In this document: positions 7,464 to 15,721 of the stretch, in pieces | Layout of the letters: each line of letters opens with the position of its first letter | Position numbering within the stretch: the first letter of the stretch is position 1 | Notes under the pieces: model-generated | Databases searched by the model: none | What the model saw: the letters and a program-made list of their open reading frames with translations, nothing else | Told to the model about the DNA's origin: nothing | Made by a program: the position numbers and the translations under genes | Source: Myxococcaceae bacterium | GTDB taxonomy: Bacteria; Myxococcota; Myxococcia; Myxococcales; Myxococcaceae | DNA: 40,990 nt | NCBI GenBank assembly: GCA_016793725.1 | Contig: JAEUJP010000190.1 | Span: 1-40,990, forward strand | Reading direction: 5' to 3'

Positions 7464-8741
7464 TCAGCCGATCCACCCGTCGGGTATGCGGTCGCGCTTC
7501 AGATCGCGCAGGCCCTCGGTCAGCAGCGTCGACAGCTCTTTCGCCGCGGCAGGCTTCGGGTTCGCCGCCGCGAGCGCCGTCTCGAACCCCGCGATCGCAT
7601 CGACCGCCTCTTTGCGCGTCATCTTCTCGAAGCCCGGCTTCGGCACCGTCAGCCCGAGCGACTCGTAGCCGGCCTTGATGGCCGCGCGGTGCACCGACTC
7701 GAACTTCTCGGCGAGCTTGGGGTACTTGATGAGGCGAATCGTGAGGTCTTTTTCGTCGGTGATGGCCTGCCGCTCGGCGCCCGTCACCTCGCTGCGGTTC
7801 AGCAGCTGGTGCAGGTCGCGGTAGTGGCTGCGCAGCGGGCTGCTGTTCGTGTTCGTCGGCGTCGGCGTCTCACCCGACTTGTACTTCGCGAGGTCCGCCG
7901 CGAACCCCGTGCGCCGCGCGCGCACGTCGGCCGTCGGCTCCCACGGCGTGCTCGACAGGTAGCCGTCGCGCGAGTTCCAGATGGCCACGTTCGCGTCTTT
8001 GTCGGCGCCCGCCGCGCCCGGCTTGCCCTTGAAGTTCTCGGGCGTGATGTCGACGTTGTGGCCGCGCGTCTGCTTTTCCCACACGGCCTGGTGGCGCGTC
8101 GCCCCGTTGTACGAGCCCGGCGACAGCCCCTCGTAGACCAGCGCGGTCTTCACGTTGGGGAACCCCGCCTTCCAGCTGTTCACGCTCGACTCGCCGCCGC
8201 AGAAGCACGCGCTGATGGCGAGGTCTTCGACCTGCGCCGCCGCGTTCGGCATCGCCTGCGCGAGCTCGGTCACGAGCTCTTTCGTCAGCGTTCCGTTCGT
8301 CCACTTGCCCTTGTCTTCGTTGCCGTAGATGCCGTTGCCCACGTTGTGGCCCGCCAGCACCAGCCGGTTCGGCACCTCGCCGCCCAGCTCACCCTTCGCC
8401 CACACCTGCGCGATGGCCGCGAGCTCGTCTTTCGCGTCGGGGCCCGCCTTCTTGATGACCTCGGCAATCTTGTCGGCCGTCGCCTGCGGCAGCCCCAGCG
8501 TCTTCACGAAGCCCGCGACGTCGGCGTCTTTCGTCAGGTCGAACGTCTTGAGCTGGCGACCGACCTTCACCTTCACCTTGTCGTCGCCGAAGCTGTCTTT
8601 CACGACCGTGACGTCGGCCTTCGCGACCTTCTGCAGGCTCGCGCCTTCGTGGGCCGCGTACTTGTTCATACCCACGTACAGCACCTTGTCGTTCGGTCGA
8701 ACCGTCATGGCCCCCCATTGAGCAACGGGTATGCCTGCCAC
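7464..8741 (-). CDS. Unknown protein with caspase-like (clan CD) His/Cys arrangement
   Basis: The product has 425 residues, no signal peptide and no membrane segment. Two features suggest a caspase/CHAT-like fold. One is a hydrophobic strand ending in His (residues 126-140, RLVLAGHNVGNGIYG, His132). The other is a second strand ending in Cys (172-183, EDLAISACFCGG, Cys179), about 47 residues later. Clan CD cysteine peptidases have this strand-His-Gly and strand-Ala-Cys pattern, but here His is followed by Asn rather than Gly, so the call is tentative. The C-terminal 130 residues look helical. GTG 8741 is used; ATG 8708 (Met12) is an alternative start. It is the last gene of the 15550-7464 unit. 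A perfect TGTGA-N6-TCACA palindrome lies about 40 bp upstream, so it may also have its own regulation. Confidence 0.6.
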   Translation of the reverse strand: MAGIPVAQWGAMTVRPNDKVLYVGMNKYAAHEGASLQKVAKADVTVVKDSFGDDKVKVKVGRQLKTFDLTKDADVAGFVKTLGLPQATADKIAEVIKKAGPDAKDELAAIAQVWAKGELGGEVPNRLVLAGHNVGNGIYGNEDKGKWTNGTLTKELVTELAQAMPNAAAQVEDLAISACFCGGESSVNSWKAGFPNVKTALVYEGLSPGSYNGATRHQAVWEKQTRGHNVDITPENFKGKPGAAGADKDANVAIWNSRDGYLSSTPWEPTADVRARRTGFAADLAKYKSGETPTPTNTNSSPLRSHYRDLHQLLNRSEVTGAERQAITDEKDLTIRLIKYPKLAEKFESVHRAAIKAGYESLGLTVPKPGFEKMTRKEAVDAIAGFETALAAANPKPAAAKELSTLLTEGLRDLKRDRIPDGWIG

Positions 8742-8780
8742 TCACCCCCGACATTCAGGGGCTTGGGCGGGGCCTGACGC

Positions 8781-8798
8781 CTGTGACACGTGTCACAG
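8781..8798. promoter_or_regulatory. Perfect CRP/FNR-type palindrome
   Basis: CTGTGACACGTGTCACAG is an 18-bp perfect palindrome that contains the consensus TGTGA-N6-TCACA bound by CRP-family regulators. It overlaps the stop codon of the upstream gene (8793-8795) and is centred 48 bp before the GTG of the 425-residue gene. That is a plausible operator position. It could instead be a terminator stem, but it lacks a T-run and a loop. Confidence 0.5.
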
Positions 8799-9014
8799 CG
8801 CGAGCGACTTGTCGGCGAACGCGTACGTCAGCTGAAGCTCTTCGCCCGTGCGCTGCGAGCGCGAGAGCGCCTCGAGCACCGCAGCCGGAGCCCCCGCGTT
8901 CACGAAGTACACGGCGGCGAGGCGACGAAACGTGACGCGCGTGCGGCCGTCGGGCAGCGGCGACAGCTCGTGCACGGCGCCCTTGAGCGGCAGCGCCTTC
9001 ACGTCGGTCGTCAC
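8793..9014 (-). CDS. Small unknown protein, 73 aa
   Basis: GTG at 9014 overlaps the stop of the deamidase-like gene (GTGA, 4 bp), and this translational coupling is why I chose this start over the longer upstream reading. The protein begins MTTDVKALPLKG. It looks beta-rich in its first half (DGRTRVTFRRLAAVYFVNAG) and ends without a hydrophobic anchor. I do not recognise a family. The tight coupling to the glutaminase-like gene raises the possibility that it is a partner or inhibitor of that enzyme. This is inference from position only. Confidence 0.7.
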   Translation of the reverse strand: MTTDVKALPLKGAVHELSPLPDGRTRVTFRRLAAVYFVNAGAPAAVLEALSRSQRTGEELQLTYAFADKSLAL

Positions 9015-9742
9015 GGCACGACCTCGAACTCTTTCACGAGCTCTTGGAGGTGGTCGTAGAAGCCGCTCGCCACCATGTCTTTCTGAACTTCCTGGTACTG
9101 GGTGTTCCACGCCGTCGCGTCGGCCAAGTCTTCTTTGCGCCAGGCGCTCGGCGGCGCTTTGCGGTCAGACAGGTGCAGCGCGAACCGCGGCAGGTAGAAG
9201 ATTTCGCAGGGCTTCTGGTTGAGCCCGTGCATCGAGCGCGCCCAGGTCTCTTCGGGCACCGGCCCCTTGAACAGCGACGGGTCGATGACGCGGCGCTCGA
9301 CGCGGCCGTCTTCGAGTTGAACGTTGATGCACGGCGCCGTGTGAAAGATGCCGAGCGTGAACCCGAGCGGGTGCTCGGGGCTCAAAATCTTCAGGTCCGA
9401 CGCCTCGGGCAGAATGAAAATCTTCTCGGAGTAGACCCCCGCCTCTTCGAGCCGCTTCGCCTCGACGTGCGCCCGAAAGTGGCAGCCCTCGTCGATGAAC
9501 TTGTGGGGTATGTCGGGCGCACTCGCCAGCGTGTCGAACAGCGCCTTCGCCTCGGCGAGCGTCACCACCTGCTTCAGCCCGTCGGCCGTCTTGCCGCCCA
9601 ACTTCGAGATGGGCGCCCCGCTGCCCGCGTAGCCGTCGGCGCGCGCCGCCGGCGGCGATGACCCGGTCGAGACCTTCTTCGGGTCGACGACCTCGGCGGC
9701 CCGAGGCGGCGCGACGACTTCACGCCGCCCGACCGGCTTCAC
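9011..9742 (-). CDS. Protein-glutaminase-like deamidase
   Basis: The product has 243 residues and no signal peptide. The central region matches the protein-glutaminase / Gln-deamidase pattern, a papain-like fold that deamidates glutamine side chains in proteins. The nucleophile Cys87 lies in DEGCHFRAHVEAKRL, His134 in GIFHTAPCINVQ, and Asp154 in RVIDPSLFKGPV followed by a Trp. The spacing and the 'IDPSLF..PV....W' signature are characteristic. The N-terminal 50 residues are Pro/Ala/Gly-rich and probably disordered. GTG 9742 overlaps the stop of the upstream SCP2-like gene (GTGA), so the two are translationally coupled. The target protein is unknown. Related domains occur in secreted enzymes and toxins, but here no export signal is visible. 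Confidence 0.75.
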   Translation of the reverse strand: MKPVGRREVVAPPRAAEVVDPKKVSTGSSPPAARADGYAGSGAPISKLGGKTADGLKQVVTLAEAKALFDTLASAPDIPHKFIDEGCHFRAHVEAKRLEEAGVYSEKIFILPEASDLKILSPEHPLGFTLGIFHTAPCINVQLEDGRVERRVIDPSLFKGPVPEETWARSMHGLNQKPCEIFYLPRFALHLSDRKAPPSAWRKEDLADATAWNTQYQEVQKDMVASGFYDHLQELVKEFEVVP

Positions 9743-10092
9743 AGCCAGCTGACCTCTTTGCCGCCGTTCGCGCCGCGCGCGTTGCGCAGCGCATCGATCG
9801 CCTCGAACAGCTTCGCGAGCCGCGCCGCCTCACCCGCGACGTGCAGCCGGTCGGTGATGAGGCCATCGTTCACGCTCATGCGCCCCTCGACCACCGCCAT
9901 GAAGTCGCGTGAGGTCGCCCGCACGATGACCTGCGGCTGGGGCCCCTTCGCGCCGACCGTGCCCTTGTCGAGGTCGACCACGTACGTGCTCTGGTCGATC
10001 TCGAACGAGATGACCCCGCCGACCGCCTTGAGCGGGCCGCCGCCCTTGATGCCCTTGGCCACGCCGTCGAAGAACTGTTCCGTCGTCATCAT
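9739..10092 (-). CDS. SCP2-like lipid-binding domain protein
   Basis: This 117-residue protein has the layout of the sterol-carrier-protein-2 fold. An N-terminal helix is followed by strands (GGVISFEIDQSTYVVDLDKG, then PQVIVRATSRDF). Next come the typical 'FMAVVEGRMSVNDGLITDRL' segment and a C-terminal helix (AARLAKLFEAIDAL). Proteins of this family bind lipids or other hydrophobic ligands in a tunnel. GAGGT about 9 nt before ATG 10092 is a good ribosome binding site. It lies 11 bp after the dikinase-like gene and overlaps the next gene by 4 bp. Its place in a locus of protein-modifying enzymes is odd: it could present a lipid substrate or be a structural scaffold. Confidence 0.75.
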   Translation of the reverse strand: MMTTEQFFDGVAKGIKGGGPLKAVGGVISFEIDQSTYVVDLDKGTVGAKGPQPQVIVRATSRDFMAVVEGRMSVNDGLITDRLHVAGEAARLAKLFEAIDALRNARGANGGKEVSWL

Positions 10093-10103
10093 GGTTCGCT
10101 ACC

Positions 10104-13100
10104 TCACTTGTCCATCAAGATGACGCGAGCCTGCACGACCTGCCACTGGTCGTTCACGCGCGCCACCTCCATGTCGACCGCGTGGCCCTTGCCGGGCTCG
10201 ACGACGTCGTTGAAGAACTTCTCGACCTTGAGCACCACCTCGCGCAGCTCGGCGAGCGCCGCTTTCGACGCCAGGCCGTTCGGCTCGTCGGGGTACTGCA
10301 TCTTCACGTTCACGCTGCCCATGCTGATGACGCCCTCTTCGGCCTTGCCACCCTCGACGCCGCCGCCGAAGCCCTTCACCAGCTGGTAGTTCACCTGACC
10401 ACGGCTACCCGTGTCGAGGTTGCGCGACACCATCACGCCGCTGATGTCGGGCTTGAGGCAGTGCTGCACCACGCACGACGCCATGATGTGGCGCAGGTTG
10501 ATCTCTTCAGCCACGTTGTTCTCGATGGGCGCCCCGTCCCAAGCGCTGCCGATGACGCCGATGATGCCCTCGATGCGGCTCACTGCGTCTTTCAGGTTGG
10601 GGAAAGACTCGTACTGGCCCGCGCCGCTCTTGCCCGGCCGGTCTTCACCGGTGAACGTCGAACGCGCGATCCAGTTGTCGCTCGCCGCCAGCGCCGGGTT
10701 CGCCTGCAGCTCGTCGTAGAGCGCCTGCCCCGCCGGCGTCAGCGCCTTCGTGCCGTCGGCGTTCGTCACGATGAGGTGCTTCGTCAGCCCCTCGTGCGTC
10801 AGCTTCGACAGCGCCTCGCGCTGCTCGTTGCGGTACGCGCCATCGGTGTAGAACGCGCTCTGCAAGAAGTTCTTGTCGTCGACGATGCCGACCTTGGGGT
10901 CTTCGTTCCACACCTTTTCCCAGGCGTCGTTGATGCCCGCGTCGCGCAACAGCCCGCGCACCCGGCCCGTCGTCACCACCGAGCCGTCGGGCACGTACTT
11001 CGAGAGCTCGGGGTTCCCCTTGAGCAGCGCCAGCACGATGCCCTTCTCGCCCGCGAGGTGCCGGCCGAACGTGCCCAGCTGCGCGAGCTCGGTGAAGCTC
11101 ACCGACTTCTTGCCGACGCCCTTCACCTCGTCTTGCGGCACGAACAGCTCGACGTCGCGCGTCGGCCGCGTGTCAGAGATGTGCAGCTCGTGGCGGGCGA
11201 GCAGCTCCCAGCCGTCTTCGGCCGCGTTCGGCTTCAAGAAGTTCACGTTGCGGTTCGTGCCCGGTACCAGACCCGGCAGATCGGCGTCGGTGACGAGCCC
11301 CTGCTCTTTCGCGTAGCCGACCGTCATCATCTTGAACTGACCATTGCGGTCGTCGATGTAGAGCCCGCCTTCTTTTTCGGCGTTCTTGAGCAGGTCGATG
11401 TACTTCGTGCGCAGCTCGGGCAGCGCGATGACAGGTATGCCGTTGTTCATCGCGTACATGTTCAGGTGGCTGTTGCCGCCCGGAGCGTCGTGCGTGTCGA
11501 CCACGAGCCCGCCCGCCATCTTCATCTTCTTCTCGTCAGACTTGTAGATGACCGTCAGCGCGTCGCGCGGCACCTTCAGCTTCACCAGGTCGGCCGCATC
11601 TTCGACGACCACGACGTCGTGAAACACCACCGGGCCGACGCTGTTCAGCACGCGCATGCCCGTCACGTTCGCGATGTGGCGGCTGCTCACCTCTTCGACC
11701 AGGCCCGCGCGCATGCCCTTCTCGGCGAGCGCCGTCGCGTAGTGCAGCGGCGTCTGCTTCATCAGCTGGTCCGCGAACATCGGGTCGAGCTGCATGCCGC
11801 CGTCAGACAGCGCCGGCACCCGCGAGTCGAAGTACGAGCGCACGTTCTGCACCGTGCGCGCCGTCGCCACGTACGCCTCGCTCATCAGCTCGCGGTACCG
11901 GTCGGGCGAGACCGAGCCCTTCGCCATCGCGTCGCTGATGCTCTTCATCACTGCTTCGAGCGACTGGCCCTTCTTCGCCGCCGGGTCGTTCTCGTCTTTG
12001 ATCGCCCCGAGGCCCGCGGCCACCGCGCTCTGCAGCGCGGTGTGCACCGCGACCATCGCCTCGGTCTTCTGCGCGTCGGTCTCGACGTTGCCCACCCGGT
12101 CGACCGCCGCGCCCAGCTCTTCACACGTCAGCCGGTTCAGGTCGGCGTCGAACTTCATCAGCTGGTGCCGCTCGAAGCCCGTCTTCGCCGCGAACGTCGC
12201 GTCACGCAGCGCGATGCGCGCCTCGCCGAGCTCTTTCAGCGTGCCCACCGAGTTGCCCGCCTTCATCTGCGCGAGCACGTCGGCCACCTCGCCCACCGCG
12301 TCGCCAGCCTTGAGCATGTTCCGCTCGAGCCACTTCGGCCCGATGTTGTTCTGGCACAGCGACGTGTACATCAGCGCCGCCATCTCGAGGTTGCCCGCCA
12401 CGTCTTTGGTGCCGAGGTTCTTCGTGCACGCGCCCTTCAAGAACTCGACGAGCGCTTCGCCCACCTTGTCGTCGGCCGCCGCCGCGAGCGTGTCGCCCAG
12501 GCCCTTCAGCGCCTCGGGGTTCCTCGAGATGAGCTGCGTCACCGCCGCCCGCGCGCCGGCCACGTCACCCTCGCGCGCGTGCTTCATCGCGTCGACCAGG
12601 TCGACGAAGAGCGGCGCCCGCTGGGCAGCCGGCCCCTTGGGGAACATCCACTCGCTGATGAATGCTTCGATGTTCTTGGGCGTGTCGCGCGAGAAGTTGT
12701 GATGAATCGACTTGTACGGCGAGGCCGATGCGCCGGGCGGCACCTCGTCTTTGAGCCACTGCAGCACCGACTTCGGCGTCTTGTAGTACTCGTACGGCTC
12801 GGAGTTGTAGAACTTACCGACCGCGTTGCGCGCTTCGAAGATGGCGTTGCCCGACGACAGCGGGTGCGACGCGATCAGCTCACGCGCGAGCGCGAACTCG
12901 CGCACCTGGCTCTCGTCGCCCGTGCCGTCGAGCGTCAGCGACTGCAAGAGCACCCGTTGCTCGGCGACCATCGACGGGCCGACCGTGTCGACACGCGCCG
13001 CTTCGGCGCCACTCTTGTCGGTGCGGCCCCGAAACTGGAGCACCACGTCGGCCATCGCGCCCGCGCGCCGCGCCGTGTCGGTCACCTGCCCCAGACCGCT

Positions 13101-13622
13101 GACGTTGTTGTCGCTCGCGTCGTAGAACTTCGTCGTGCCGGCGTTCATGCCGTCGGCGCGCGTCTTGCCGACCGTCAGCCGCGTCGCGAACGTCTTCGTG
13201 AGCGCGTCGCGGCCGTACTGGCCCGAGTTCATGTCGTTCTTCGCCCACTCGAACGATGCATCGGTGGCCTGCGGCTCGCTGCGCTCGGCCGCCTCGACCC
13301 ACTTGATGTCGGCCTTCACCTTGTCGCCGAGCGCCTCGAGCGCCGCCTTCACTTCGTCTTTCGTCGGCCCCGTCGTCGCGAGCAGCGCCGAGACCGCCGC
13401 GCGCCGCGCGGGGATACGGGGGTCACCCTTGCCGTTCGACTCGGTGCCCGTGCCCGCGACGTCTTTCAGCTCGCTGACCGTCGACACCAGCTTCTCGACC
13501 GCCTTCTTGACGGTCTCGTCGCGCGTCGACACCGCGGGCGCGGCCGGCGGCTTGATGTCGACCGGCTTCTCGGTCTTGACGGTGACCGGGGTGACTCCGG
13601 GCTTCCCAGTGCGCATGGGCAT
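10104..13622 (-). CDS. Large dikinase-like phosphotransferase, glucan-water-dikinase domain order
   Basis: The product has 1172 residues and is cytosolic by appearance. Residues 1-640 are mostly helical and unrecognised, with a Pro-rich start. Residues 650-740 form a swivelling phosphohistidine domain with His719 in GGNSHLNMYAMNNGIPVIAL, comparable to the 'SHaa..AR..GIP' motif of PEP synthase and PPDK. Residues 840-1172 form a dikinase ATP-grasp domain. It contains ARSTFTGEDRPGKSGAGQYE (986-1005), matching the 'RSSATAEDLP..SFAGQ' signature, and ends in VDMEVARVNDQWQVVQAR with Glu1152. The His domain comes before the ATP domain and no PEP-binding domain is present. This order is that of glucan water dikinases, not PpsA. 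The reaction expected is ATP + acceptor + water or phosphate, through a phospho-His intermediate. The acceptor is unknown. Confidence 0.75.
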   Translation of the reverse strand: MPMRTGKPGVTPVTVKTEKPVDIKPPAAPAVSTRDETVKKAVEKLVSTVSELKDVAGTGTESNGKGDPRIPARRAAVSALLATTGPTKDEVKAALEALGDKVKADIKWVEAAERSEPQATDASFEWAKNDMNSGQYGRDALTKTFATRLTVGKTRADGMNAGTTKFYDASDNNVSGLGQVTDTARRAGAMADVVLQFRGRTDKSGAEAARVDTVGPSMVAEQRVLLQSLTLDGTGDESQVREFALARELIASHPLSSGNAIFEARNAVGKFYNSEPYEYYKTPKSVLQWLKDEVPPGASASPYKSIHHNFSRDTPKNIEAFISEWMFPKGPAAQRAPLFVDLVDAMKHAREGDVAGARAAVTQLISRNPEALKGLGDTLAAAADDKVGEALVEFLKGACTKNLGTKDVAGNLEMAALMYTSLCQNNIGPKWLERNMLKAGDAVGEVADVLAQMKAGNSVGTLKELGEARIALRDATFAAKTGFERHQLMKFDADLNRLTCEELGAAVDRVGNVETDAQKTEAMVAVHTALQSAVAAGLGAIKDENDPAAKKGQSLEAVMKSISDAMAKGSVSPDRYRELMSEAYVATARTVQNVRSYFDSRVPALSDGGMQLDPMFADQLMKQTPLHYATALAEKGMRAGLVEEVSSRHIANVTGMRVLNSVGPVVFHDVVVVEDAADLVKLKVPRDALTVIYKSDEKKMKMAGGLVVDTHDAPGGNSHLNMYAMNNGIPVIALPELRTKYIDLLKNAEKEGGLYIDDRNGQFKMMTVGYAKEQGLVTDADLPGLVPGTNRNVNFLKPNAAEDGWELLARHELHISDTRPTRDVELFVPQDEVKGVGKKSVSFTELAQLGTFGRHLAGEKGIVLALLKGNPELSKYVPDGSVVTTGRVRGLLRDAGINDAWEKVWNEDPKVGIVDDKNFLQSAFYTDGAYRNEQREALSKLTHEGLTKHLIVTNADGTKALTPAGQALYDELQANPALAASDNWIARSTFTGEDRPGKSGAGQYESFPNLKDAVSRIEGIIGVIGSAWDGAPIENNVAEEINLRHIMASCVVQHCLKPDISGVMVSRNLDTGSRGQVNYQLVKGFGGGVEGGKAEEGVISMGSVNVKMQYPDEPNGLASKAALAELREVVLKVEKFFNDVVEPGKGHAVDMEVARVNDQWQVVQARVILMDK

Positions 13623-13681
13623 GGCGTGTGGCTCTCGCTTTGTGAGTGACGAAGGTGGCGGGTTCGAAGAAGAAGGGTCGG

Positions 13682-15265
13682 TTACTGGGTCTTCGACTGG
13701 TGGTTGTCGCGGCCGTCCTGGCCCTGCACGCCGAACTGGCGATCGAACGTCGCCACCGTGACCTTGCCGCTCACGTCGACGTCGGTGTCGGCGACCTTCT
13801 GCACGTTGCCGCCGTAGTTGCTCGCCGGGTAGCGGTCGCCCCAGCGCGAGTACGCGCGGTCGGCCGGGTGGTCAGACTGGTTCCACGTGCGGTCGCAGAT
13901 GCGCAGCTCCATCGAGGGGCGGTAGGTGAGCTGCAGCCAGCCGTGGCCGCCGCCGTTGAACGGGTTCTGGTCGGCGCTGCGCACGTCGCGGTAGACGCCG
14001 CCCGAGATGAACTGCACGTCGACGCCGAGCGCCTGGCGAAAGGGGTTCAACATCGCCGCCATCACGCTCGCCTGCTCGTAGCACATGCCGATGCCGCGCA
14101 CGGCGAGGCGGCCCGCGTCTTGGCCCGAGTCACGGCCGGGCTCGCTGTAGACGTTGCCCGACGGGTACTTCATGTCGATGACGTCGTGAATGATCTTGAC
14201 GGCCTGGCGCTGCAGCTCGCTGACCTTCTGGCTGTCGCCGCCGCCGAAGATGCGCGAGAGCCCGCCGCCCGACGTCTTCACCTCGGCCTTCGTGAAGTCG
14301 ATCTTCTGAACGAGCGCGTCCATCTTGATCGCCGCTTCGGCGATCTTCGCCTTCATGAACGGCGAGGTGTAGTCGGCCGTCTTGTAGATGCGAACCTTGT
14401 CGCCCTCGAACACGTGCGGCTGGTTCGCCTCGAACACCTTCGACTTCGGCACCTCGATCGGGTCGTTCTTGCCGTCGACCTTGATGAGAAAGTTGTCACC
14501 CTTCTCACCCGCGATGGTCGCGCGGTACGTCTTCGCCTTCACGCCGCCCTCTTTGAACGAGAGGAAGTTGCGGTCGTCGAACACGTTCGAGTGCACCGTC
14601 GTCTCGACGAGCACCTGCCGGCCCGGCAGGAAGCGCGCCGACTTCGTCATCTCGTCGATGCCCTTGGGCTTCGCCGTCCACAACCCGGCCGCCACGAGCT
14701 CGTCGGCCGTCGCGCTCGAGTTCAGCTTCGGCAGATCGTTGAACAGCTTCAGGGCCACGTCTTTGAGGGCAGGGTCGCCCTGGCCGATCGCCGCGTCGTA
14801 GTAGCGCTGCAGCTGCCCGTTCTGCACCAGCTCGCGCATCTTGCGCACCGCCGCCGCCGCCGCCGCGTCGGGCGCCAGCGTCACCGTCGACGCCGGAGCC
14901 GCCTGCCCCGCCGGCTTGAACCCATCGGCGCGCAGCGTCTCGAGGCCCACCAGCGCCTTCAAGAAGTTCGTCGCCGTCGCATCGAACATCGGCGCGATCT
15001 GCGGGTCGCTGATCAACGTCTTCAGGTCGGCCGTCTCGCCGAGGTCCAGGTTGCACTTCACCATGTTCAGCTTCTGCTCGGGCGTGATGCGCCCGTCGTT
15101 CAGCGACGTCGACAGCTGATCAGGCGACGTGCCCGCCTTGGTGCCCACCAGCGTGAGAATCTTGTTCAGCACTTCGGGGCTGGCCTTCGCCTGCGGGTCG
15201 GCGGTGCGGCGGGCGGCGAGGTCCGAGGCGATCGACTTCAGTGCAGCGTTCTGGATGGTGGGCAT
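13682..15265 (-). CDS. Transglutaminase-like Cys-His-Asp protein
   Basis: The product has 527 residues and no signal peptide. The C-terminal third carries a transglutaminase/papain-like triad: Cys395 in RGIGMCYEQASVMAAMLNPF, His441 in NGGGHGWLQLTY, and Asp458 in MELRICDRTWNQ. The order and spacing (Cys, about 45 residues, His, about 17 residues, Asp) fit the transglutaminase-like superfamily, which includes cross-linking enzymes, deamidases and peptidases. Residues 1-200 are helical. Residues 210-300 look beta-rich (a small barrel). The tail after residue 505 is polar and probably disordered. It lies 59 bp upstream of the dikinase-like gene and 60 bp downstream of the 74-residue gene, in the same leftward unit. 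The true reaction cannot be told from sequence. Confidence 0.7.
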   Translation of the reverse strand: MPTIQNAALKSIASDLAARRTADPQAKASPEVLNKILTLVGTKAGTSPDQLSTSLNDGRITPEQKLNMVKCNLDLGETADLKTLISDPQIAPMFDATATNFLKALVGLETLRADGFKPAGQAAPASTVTLAPDAAAAAAVRKMRELVQNGQLQRYYDAAIGQGDPALKDVALKLFNDLPKLNSSATADELVAAGLWTAKPKGIDEMTKSARFLPGRQVLVETTVHSNVFDDRNFLSFKEGGVKAKTYRATIAGEKGDNFLIKVDGKNDPIEVPKSKVFEANQPHVFEGDKVRIYKTADYTSPFMKAKIAEAAIKMDALVQKIDFTKAEVKTSGGGLSRIFGGGDSQKVSELQRQAVKIIHDVIDMKYPSGNVYSEPGRDSGQDAGRLAVRGIGMCYEQASVMAAMLNPFRQALGVDVQFISGGVYRDVRSADQNPFNGGGHGWLQLTYRPSMELRICDRTWNQSDHPADRAYSRWGDRYPASNYGGNVQKVADTDVDVSGKVTVATFDRQFGVQGQDGRDNHQSKTQ

Positions 15266-15325
15266 GGGTTCTCTTCAGTGGCGCAACAAGTTGGCGGTTG
15301 GAGGTTGAGAGGTCGGAAAATCGAA

Positions 15326-15550
15326 TCAGGCGTCGGCGGGGAGGAAGCCGGTCTCTTTCAAGATCGAGTGCTCGCCCTTCGTCATGCGAATCACCCAGTA
15401 GTTGGTGTTCGCCTTCTCGGGGTCTTCGGCCTGAAGTTGTTTCATCTTCTCGTTCGCCTCGGCTTCGGTGCGGCCCCAGCCGCGAAGCGACGGGCGCTGC
15501 TCGCGCTCGGAGTGAATGGCCCAGCAGTTGGCAAATTCGTGCGTCGACAT
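15326..15550 (-). CDS. Small unknown protein, 74 aa, first gene of the leftward unit
   Basis: I use ATG 15550, which has AGGAG about 9 nt upstream, rather than a longer reading from 15646. The protein (MSTHEFANCWAIHSERE...) is short, charged and contains two Trp-flanked strands (ANCWAIHSE and TNYWVIRMT) separated by a helix (TEAEANEKMKQLQAE). This gives a compact beta-alpha-beta look. No family is recognised. It opens the unit of seven leftward genes and faces the helicase gene across a 188-bp shared upstream region. Confidence 0.7.
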   Translation of the reverse strand: MSTHEFANCWAIHSEREQRPSLRGWGRTEAEANEKMKQLQAEDPEKANTNYWVIRMTKGEHSILKETGFLPADA

Positions 15551-15667
15551 GATTGGGGAGCTCCTGAAATTCTCGGCGAGGAAAACGCGCGCAACATACA
15601 ACACACCCGCCCCGTTTTCGCTGCGCAGACCACCTGCGACTGTCACTTCCCAGATTCTCAGATCTCG

Positions 15668-15684
15668 AGAGTCATTTTGACTCT
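15668..15684. promoter_or_regulatory. Inverted repeat in the divergent promoter region
   Basis: AGAGTCA-TTT-TGACTCT forms a perfect 7-bp inverted repeat with a 3-bp spacer. It lies between the two divergent units (gap 15551-15738), 55 bp before the helicase ATG and 118 bp before the 74-residue gene. Its symmetry and position suggest an operator for a dimeric regulator shared by both units. Confidence 0.4.
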
Positions 15685-15692
15685 ATTGGAAG

Positions 15693-15721
15693 TTGCGTTG
15701 GCCCCCCTCACCCCGTGTAAT
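15693..15721 (+). promoter_or_regulatory. Possible sigma-70-type promoter for the helicase gene
   Basis: TTGCGT (15693-15698) and TGTAAT (15716-15721) are 17 bp apart, a fair match to -35/-10 boxes. The transcript would start close to the ATG at 15739, leaving a very short leader with no ribosome binding site. TGTAAT also sits within CGTG-TAAT-CACG, a small inverted repeat. Confidence 0.3.

Noticed and set aside
9739..10092. Immunity protein for the deamidase
   Set aside because: The sequence fits the SCP2 lipid-binding fold well; the neighbouring 73-residue protein is the better candidate partner.
10182..13649. Very long open frame (1155 codons) opposite the dikinase-like gene
   Set aside because: It is a GC-rich antisense shadow: full of Arg, His, Val and Leu with no motif, while the other strand carries clear dikinase signatures.
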